The notes below the pieces were generated by a model. It was not told the origin of the DNA. It ran no database searches and worked only from the letters and a program-made list of their open reading frames with translations. Positions 56,342 to 64,000 of a stretch of DNA of 64,000 nt are shown piece after piece. The position numbers were made by a program, and so were the translations under genes. Every line of letters starts with the position of its first letter. Position 1 is the first letter of the stretch. Origin of the DNA: Xiphophorus maculatus (Eukaryota > Chordata > Actinopteri > Cyprinodontiformes > Poeciliidae); contig NC_036453.1 in assembly GCF_002775205.1 (NCBI RefSeq), positions 2,879,103-2,943,102 on the forward strand. Reading direction: 5' to 3'.

Positions 56342-57495
56342 TGTCAAATTAGACTCCAAAAATATTTTACATTATACTTTTCCATCAAACTTAACAAATA
56401 AAATGAGTAGAGGAAAGGTGTACAAAGTCAAGCTTATGTACTCAAACATTATTATCCTTCAGTGCTTTAAAAACTATTTGTCCTTTTTGATTCTTTTTGT
56501 TATTATAATAAACTTGAGTGCAACTTTACTGGGATTTTAAAGTGCCCTCACGTTAAAATCCATATTTGTATTTATCCCAGAGTCAGTATTTTCTAGTATC
56601 ATATTTCACTTTATTTACAGATGTGAGTCTTTGGTCTTTAGCAGCTTTGTAAATCCAGACTGTCATTATTAGTTTTTTGTCCGTTTCAGGGAGATTAGGG
56701 CCAGATGGAGATTTTATTTTTTTAAATTATGAGAGTAGAATTCTAATATCAGTAGAATAAAGATGCAACATTACCAGAAGGAAGTTGCACAATTTCTAGA
56801 AAAAGTTGATTTAATGAGAGCAAACTTTGATATAATTGTGATTTAGTCCTTGTCAGATTGTTTCAAAGTCCGACCACTGATACTAATTTGATGCTGATGT
56901 GATAAAAGGTGAAATATGTCCTCTCCTGAAAATCAATACCTAAGTATAACTTCACAAGATGCTCATCATTACTAATAAAATTTTTTTTTTTGTTTTCATA
57001 AAAAAAAATTACTAATTCATTCTCTTAATATTATAAATGTATTCTGGTAATATTATGTCTTTATTCTTGTGTTATTACGTCTTTTTTATGGTATTAATCC
57101 GACTTTATTGCTGTAATATTCGGAGCTTATTCTCCTATTATTTCGACTTCATTGTTGTACCACTTTATTGTCGTAATTTTTTTTTCTTAGCCTGGCCCTA
57201 ATACTCCCTTCGTAGGATGGAGAACGTCTGTCAGCAAAAATGTTCACGTACCAATTTTCTGATCATCTTTGACTAGGCCATTCTAACTCATAAACAGGAT
57301 CTAGTTTAAACCATTGGTTCGATGTTTCGGGCTATTATCAGTCGCCGGCGTGTTTTTTGCTTGTTTTAAAATATCTGCTGGGAAAAATCTGTGTTCATTT
57401 CTTTTGGTTCTTAGCTTACAGGATGATTTATCACCAGAAGAATCTTCACTTTGTTTCAGTAATAATAAATGTTTTGTCTAGTTTCCCTTCAGCAG

Positions 57496-57617
57496 GTTCC
57501 AGTCAGATTGAGGTTACGGTTTACGGCGGACGTTTTGTAGACCTACTGAACACTTTGTCGGTGCTGTGTCTACCCGCTGACCGCATTGGGTCAAAGCAAA
57601 CATCACGCCTGCTGTGA
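57496..57617 (+). other. Orphan open frame behind a strong acceptor
   Basis: CTAGTTTCCCTTCAGCAG leads into about 40 open codons (SSQIEVTVYGGRFVDLLNTL...) ending in TGA at 57615-57617. This looks more coding-like than its A+T-rich surroundings, but no family is recognised. It may be a terminal exon or chance. Confidence 0.25.
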
Positions 57618-57859
57618 CTGAACATTTTTCAATATTTCATCACTCCAGTATTACCATTTGCAGCTTCCATGTGTGTGAGAGTCTGTCCTCTTGGATTATT
57701 TATATGCCGCCCTTCAGTGTGTGGCACAGAGAGGAGTGGCTCTCCATGCATCGCTGCACAGCTGAAAGGTCTGAGTTTACAAAATTTGGTTGTTTTGAAA
57801 AGTCTTAGGCTTTTTGGGGTCAAACAAAATGGACTAGGAGGGTTTGATTACAGTTGAAA

Positions 57860-58460
57860 TGCAATTTACTAGGTGTTTTCTAATAATATACACATTTTTG
57901 TTGGGGTTTTTTTTTAGGATTTGGATGGATTTTTTTTCTAAGATTATAAAATATTTATGACCTCCTCTGTCTTCTGGTTGAAAATGACTTCTGATGCGTC
58001 TGTCAGGATAGCATTACAAAGAGTGGGGCTCTTTGTTAGAACGTAGTTTAATGTTTAAATTGGCCCTAAAATGTGTTAAATTTCGTCTGTAAATTCACCG
58101 TAATAAAGCTCCATTAGCCATGTTGTGCATGTCACTGCTTTCGCATTTTATGTCATGTAAAAGGAGCCCCAACCAAGTGTTGACTGCATAAACGTGGAGA
58201 CACTTTTTAGTAGCCTCTCATTTTTGTGTGGAAAAATGTTTTTTTGTTTTTATCTCTATAAGATATTCACATTTTTCAAGAAATTTATTTTTACACCAAT
58301 TTACTGTTTATTTTACCAAATTAACAGTGAAAATATGTCAATCTGTAATTAATCTGTATGAGCTTAACATACACATCTGAATTACTGAAATACATTTACA
58401 TTTCAATGATATTTGAATTTATTGAGAGGACCTCTGTGTAAAAACTAGCTCCATATTGTT
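57860..58460. other. Intergenic, no gene seen
   Basis: A+T-rich sequence with no supported feature before the family 1 MITE copy C. Confidence 0.4.
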
Positions 58461-58464
58461 TTCA

Positions 58465-58993
58465 TTAAAGCTGCAGTATGTAACTTTTATTATTTTTAAA
58501 TATGTTTTGACCGGAGAGTATTAGACCCGACAGATGATCTGGAAAAAAAAACTGAGCTCCTCTGCCTGTTCTCAGTGCTCTCAGTGCACATGGCAGAAAC
58601 AACCAATCAGAGCCAGGAGGAGGGTCTTAGTGCTGTCAATCACTCTCATGTAGCCTGGCCCGAATGTTCAGGTTAGTTAGTGTGACCGCCGATGACGGCA
58701 GATAAACAGTTTCTCTGGATTGGTAAGTTGTTTTTCCACCATTAGCACATTGTTAAATACACAAACATGATTGACGACGCTAAGACCGTCCTCTTGCCTC
58801 TGATTGGTTGTTTCTGACCCAGAGCTGTGTATTTCTTCAGACAGCAATAGCATCACGAGGAGATGGAGAAGCTTGATTTTTTTATTTTTTCATAGATTAT
58901 CTGTCTGATAGCATTCTGTAACAATATGGTGACACGTTCAACAACTATGGAAAAGACATATATTTGTAAAAGTTATGTGTACTGCAGCTTTAT
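58465..58993. mobile_element. TTAA-flanked palindromic MITE, family 1 copy C
   Basis: Begins TTAAAGCTGCAGTATGTAAC and ends GTGTACTGCAGCT followed by TTAT, a one-base change from TTAA. Inner inverted arms AACAACCAATCAGAGCCAGG (about 58597) and CTCTGATTGGTTGTTTCTG (about 58798) match copies A and B. Confidence 0.82.
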
Positions 58994-59170
58994 GCAACTG
59001 TTAGAATTGTATACACTTGACTAAATAGACTCGTATTTAGTTAATTAAAAATGACACGTATCTGTAACCAATCATGTTGGTGATTTTGGTTTAAGGCGTG
59101 GTTTGTTCTCAGAGCAGTTGTAGTTTCTAAGCGGAGGCTGGGAGTGTCTTTGTTTCCAGTCTCTGCTCAG

Positions 59171-62100
59171 ATGAGAAGTCATTTCCACCGGCTGTACGGA
59201 GGATCAGAGGGAGGCAAACGGCTCAGACGGCTTCAGGTAAAAACACAATGTCATTATTACCTGCCTGAATCTTCTGTTCTGTGCTTGGTGGCTTAATGTG
59301 GAGAAACGGTTCCCTTCTTTTTGAAAATTGGCAGCTAAACTAAGCAGCCATTTAAAACCTATGTATCTTTTATCTGCTCAGTAGCCGTTCTAACTTCAAG
59401 CGGCTCGTGTTCTCATGCATTTTGTTATTATTCATTTACAGAGTCCCAATTCTGTCACGCATGTGAATCAGTCGAATGTAACATGTTCATTTTGTCAAGC
59501 TGTTGTACAACGTGGGCTGCATTACACTTGTAAAGCCAGAAACTGGAAACGTCCTTTATCAGGAAGTCGTTCAATTTTGTGTTTATTTACCAGTCCAGCC
59601 AATCTAATTCAGAAAATACTGCAGCCATGTTTCAGGAGGTACTTGCAGGCACAGACATAAATATTGGGGTGAGGGGGTGGAGTACAGGTGCACCATAAGA
59701 TGATGGATAATAGCCGCTTTTCTTTTTACAAAGATGATTACTATATAATACTATATATTATATAAACATAATATAAATATGTTTATATTACATAGTAATA
59801 TAAACAGTAGCAATTAAATAAGTGAAATGTGTATTTAACTTGCCACCACAAGGTAGCAGTATTTTTTTATTTTTTATCTCCAAAGCTTATTTTTTAGGCA
59901 TTTTCTGCAAAGAGTGGTATCCTGGATTCACAATATCACCATAGCAACCAAACACTATGCACAGTGATTAAGCCTTTTGTGTCCTACCAACACAAACGCA
60001 AACATGAGGCGTTTGCTCAAGTCTATCGTCTCTTTTACTTCAGCTTTGTACTTTGGCCTGATGATGGATGATTAAGGGTTAAAAAAAAAGTTCTGTGATG
60101 CTTTGGGCCTGTTTGTCTGTCAAAGACTTTATTAACTTTGTCAGAGTTGATGGGAGATTTAACTTATGGGAAAATGAAATGGATCTAAAACGTGGGACCA
60201 TCAACACATTAGTGGTTCACCAGAGACTAGTCAGCTAAACCAGACTTCTTCCATTGTCATCGCAGTATCTAGACGTAAATTTTGTACTGATGTTTCTCAA
60301 TAAGGAATGGTTTATATATGTTAATGTTACTGGCAAACCCATATCCACAGTGACTTTTTCTGAAGATGGGAATGAAAGAGAGAACGAAACAATCACTTTC
60401 CGCCTTTTGTTCGAGCGCATTAGAGCAATTCATCTGAGTCTGTCTTCAAAGAGCTAATCCTGAGGGAACGCAGGTTATTTTCTGCTTCGTTCATGATGCA
60501 GGCTTCATTTCTTGATCCAGAGTTCTATCCCAAATGACAGCTTGTTCTCTCTCTCTCTCTCTGGTTTGTAAAACAACTCCCCGCTGCTTACAATTATCTA
60601 CTCCAGTTACTGTGGAAGTGGAAAAGAGCAGAAACGTGCACAGAATAATCTGAATAAAATATGGCAAAGACGTCATTTGTAGATGCTAGATTGTCGGCAG
60701 TGACACTAGTGGTCCGTAATAACCAGTAGTTCTTGGTAAATAATGGAAATAAAGTGAAGTAAAGACCCATGCTTCAGACTTTTAGACTGATCCTGTCTGT
60801 GGTTTTTCTACCCTAAAAGAAAAACCACAGACCACCAGCTTTTGTGATGGCAGTAGCACAGAGAATAATTGTTCCTTGTCTCACACCAACATGCTCATTT
60901 TGTCAAACCAAAACCAAATTAAATAATCCAGCTTTCAGAACAGGTCAGCTGGTTTTAAGGCAACAGATCAGCCCTTTTTCAGCCTCTGTCATGTTTTCTT
61001 TTTATATTTCACCCACTGCTTTAACTCTGACTTCCACTTCTAATGCTATTTTCTTTCTAATTATTGTGCTTCTTCAAATCACCCACTGGCTATGTTTTTG
61101 GGAATTTTTTGAAGTTCCTGGCCATTTTTTATATTTCAAATAAAATTGACTTCTTACAAAAAAATTCTACCCTGATTTTTTTTTTGCTTCTTAACTTTAT
61201 CTGGTGGCAGTTCTTTAAATGTTTCTGCCATTTATTTTACATTTTAATATCTTTTTTTACTCTACAAAGTTAAATGCGAGGAGTCTGGTGCAAGTTTCAC
61301 CATCATATTCTACTTTTTTGTTTTAAGTGTTTGAAATATTCATCCTTTATTACAATTTGTTTCAAACTGTTGGGATTTTTCAATATATCTTCTATGAAGT
61401 TTTTTTTGTTTGTTTCTTTACCCGTCTGCCTGTATTTACATGTCTGCAACTGTAAACAAGTAGTTTTGAGGTCATTTCAGCTTGTTTGGCTGTTTTTAGC
61501 CATTTAAGCAGATCAGCCTAAAGCTTTGCTCATGTAACATTTTGGCTAACTTATTAAATTTTCACAAGTTTTCTACAATTGACTTCAAATATTTCAGCAC
61601 TTTTTAGGCAAAAGATTCAGCTCTCAGCATTCTTTTTGCGATCAGAGAAGTACTTTTGAATTGAATAGTTCCCCAGATGATGATTATTTAATTATTATTA
61701 AAATTTTTTAGCTGTTAATACCAGTGTTGTAGTACTCGAGACCGGTCTTGGTCTGGAGACCATTTTTTGATGGTCTCGGTCGCTGAGGACTCGGGATTTT
61801 ATTTTAAGACCGCAACTGTGGAAATATCACTAAACTTCCAGCATACTGTCCAACGTGCTGTACAACCCACTGATTAAAATCCAAGCAATAACTTTACTCC
61901 CCCATCCCCACCTCTCACTCGCTCCAAGACTCAGTCATGCTGAGCGCCTTGTGCTTGGTTACTTCTTGATTGTTGCTCTTTGGTCAGTGTTCATAGTTGA
62001 GCGTTGTTTACTGTCAGGGCATTGCCTCAATTGCAGTGAGGTGCGGTCAGGGGAGGCAGAGCCTCACCTATCATCATGGAAAAATAATATATAATGATAA

Positions 62101-64000
62101 AATCACTTGTATTGCTATTTCTACCCTGTGGTTTGTACTATGAAGTACATATTTTTCATTTAGCTTAACTGTAATGAAGGTCTTCGTTACTTAGCTGGAA
62201 GCACTTAAAATGTGTTGAATGATAAAAGAAACAGGTACAAACAGATTGAAGCATTTTATTGATTGTGTGTTTTTATGCAGTGGCATCTCAGCTGGAGCTG
62301 ATGGTGTCCTGTTAAAATAAAACAAACAAATTGTTATAAGTATTGTGACTGCTTGAAATGCACTGAAATGTTTGAAGGCTTTGTGCAGATGTGGCTTACC
62401 TCTGTCTCCTCCTCTGCAAGGTGTTCAGGCTAAAAGATTCCCCTGGGAGCCGGACACCTTTTAAAAGTTCCAGAAGAAACCAATGCATATGGAGGAGGGG
62501 GGGAGTAGAACTATGCACTTTAGAAGTCTAGTGTTGGTTTTCTATTTATAGAAATGTCTTTTTAGAAATGAAATGTCTACTTTAAAATGAATAGTATTTG
62601 CTAACATATAATTATTCTGAAGATTTGGTTGTTTTTGTCAAGTTTGTTTGTGTATGTATTTTGTTTGACCCTGTTTCTTGGTGGGTTAGTTAATTGGAGC
62701 AGCCAGGGACTATAAAAGGCTGCATGTTGGCCACATTGCAGGTGGTTGCTGCTGAGACCTTGAAAAGGTGGGGATGGGAATTCACCACCCTAACACAGGG
62801 CGCTGGCGCTGGTCTTGACTCGGTCTCCACTTCCCTCGGTCTTGGTCTTGACTTGGTCTCGGACCCTAAAAGTCTTGGTCTTGTCTCAGTCTTGGTGGTC
62901 TTGACTACAACACTGTTAATACCTACAAGTTCCTTTGAAGGATGTTAGGGGGGACTTTAGTTCCACTGATGTTTCTAATCCTGCTTATTTTCCAAAATGA
63001 AGTCTTTATGTCATTCATCCACACTCTACAGTGCTGAAAGGCAGGGGGGGGGGGGTTTGTGCATTTTTCTGTTTCGCTTATTTGTCAGAATTTTTTTTTG
63101 TACCCCACCAGGGGGTCTTTTTGTGGGCTCTAGTGTCCCTTATTTCTTTGAAAGTAGGCTGGCAGGAAAGGGGGAAAGAGAGAGGGGAAGACATGCGGCA
63201 AATGTCGCCGGGTCCGGGAGTCCAACCCGCGACGGCCGCGTCGAGGATTCAAGGCTTCCAAACATGGGTTGCGCTAACCCCTACGCCCCTTATTTGTCAG
63301 AGTTATCAAAACATCCCAAAGCCTGTTTCTACAATTTGGATATCATTAAAAAGTAATAAATAGATTTAAACCTGTGTATATTCTCACCTTTGAAGTGAAT
63401 CTCCATCTTTGTATTTTGCATCAGGACCGATCTGTGAAGTAGTGAGGAGGTGGCAGCAGTGCCAGCACTTCCTTCTCTCCGCCACCAGGGAGCAGCAGTG
63501 CAGAGGTCTAGCATGACTGCCTCTGAGTGGCTTTTAAAATGCACCCCGGGAATGGCCACGTTATGGAAGTCAGCGCTCACAAACGAGGAGACCAGGTCAG
63601 GAGCCGAGATGATACAACACATAGGGTTCCGTCTGCTCCGGATCTCATTCCTAGAACCGAAAAGGAACAAACGGTCAGCATGAGAGGTGAGACGATCCAC
63701 AGAAACTCTACACCGGTCTTGGATTCAAGCAGCCACATCTACTCAGGCCCTGACGACAACTCCACAGAGCCACACGAGTCGCTCACAGAGTCCTCCACCA
63801 TCACCTTCGTAGAGGGCTACACTCTGGAGGAGTCGGTGGAGGACCACAGTCTGCAGGGAGCAGGGACGACGTACCTTAAGGAGTTTGTGTTGATAGATGA
63901 CGACGAAGACGGGGACATGTCGCTGAGGGAGAAAACTGTGACGGACTTCTCCATCAGGGACGGAAACGCCGCCGACCTGGTGTGCGGGAGGCTCCTGTCC
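59171..64000 (+). CDS. 5' part of an unrecognised gene, open at the right edge
   Basis: Three probable exons: 59171-59236 (MRSHFHRLYGGSEGGKRLRR), 63489-63595 and 63655 onward. Splice sites are good (CAG/GTAAAA; CCACCAG; CAG/GTCAGG; ATTCCTAG) and phases 0 and 2 agree, giving a continuous frame to the end of the window. The product is hydrophilic and rich in Ser, Thr, Asp and Glu, with a stretch LKEFVLIDDDEDGDMSLREK followed by TVTDFSIRDGNAADLVCGRL. High G+C and even codon use in the last exon support real coding sequence. Whether the 59171 exon belongs is less sure; translation could start at 63514 (MTASEWLLK). I cannot name the family. Confidence 0.5.
59240..61720. other. Long A+T-rich intron or intergenic stretch
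   Basis: Lies within the first intron of the right-edge gene if that model is right. Only chance frames, a short TC run near 60547-60562 and A+T-rich palindromes near 59740-59810 are seen. Confidence 0.35.
61723..62914. mobile_element. 1.2-kb non-autonomous DNA transposon with GGTCTTG sub-repeats
   Basis: Ends AGTGTTGTAGTACTCGAGAC and GGTCTTGACTACAACACT are inverted, flanked by GTTAATACC on both sides (61714-61722 and 62915-62923; 8 or 9 bp depending on the edge chosen). Both termini hold repeated GGTCTTG/GTCTCGG units, as in some hAT elements. No transposase frame. Near 62040-62070 a GGGGAGGCAGAGCCTCACC palindrome hints at a second element inside, and a TATAAAAG motif lies near 62711. Confidence 0.8.
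63090..63288 (-). mobile_element. tRNA-derived SINE
   Basis: The minus strand shows the same head, body and tail as the SINE at 28108-28310. A 13-bp duplication CTTATTTGTCAGA flanks it (63077-63089 and 63289-63301). The B box is slightly changed (GGTTGGACTCC), so this copy is somewhat older. Confidence 0.88.

Overview
The window is nuclear DNA of a bony fish, most likely a percomorph-type teleost. Genes have many small exons with GT..AG introns. Proteins match vertebrate families closely. The spaces between genes are A+T-rich and packed with TTAA-flanked and hAT-type MITEs, tRNA-derived SINEs and long (TA)n and (TTTC)n microsatellites. I joined exons by hand from splice sites and reading phase, so exon edges are predictions. 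The main gene models keep frame from start to stop.

Layout: a 3' LINE fragment (0.85-1.5 kb); tia1 on the minus strand (4.5-15.6 kb, 12 coding exons); a tRNA-Gly(CCC) gene (16.2 kb, minus); rchy1 on the plus strand (17.8-23.3 kb, 9 coding exons); a small minus-strand gene at 25.6-27.4 kb that looks like an undescribed secreted phosphoprotein of the SCPP/SIBLING kind; a minus-strand LDL-receptor relative resembling fish Lrp13 (29.5-36.0 kb, 20 exons); smad2 on the plus strand (37.4-49.3 kb); ier3ip1 (50.1-51.7 kb); a membrane-anchored MaoC/hot-dog-like protein (52.9-56.0 kb); and the 5' part of an unrecognised gene running off the right edge (59.2-64 kb).

The genes do not form one pathway. 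tia1 acts in splicing and stress granules, rchy1 is a p53-directed ubiquitin ligase, smad2 carries TGF-beta/activin/nodal signals, ier3ip1 serves ER homeostasis, and the Lrp13-like gene is probably an ovarian yolk-precursor receptor. smad2 and ier3ip1 are also neighbours on human 18q21.

Most worth a second look: the two-exon-coding secreted protein beside rchy1, with a TATA box, a noncoding first exon, phase-0 introns, an N-terminal Ser/Glu cluster and a C-terminal RGDS; the MaoC-like protein with an altered active-site motif and an apparent GC-AG intron; the Lrp13-like receptor with an internal exon-pair duplication and no NPxY motif; and several young mobile-element insertions with intact target-site duplications.
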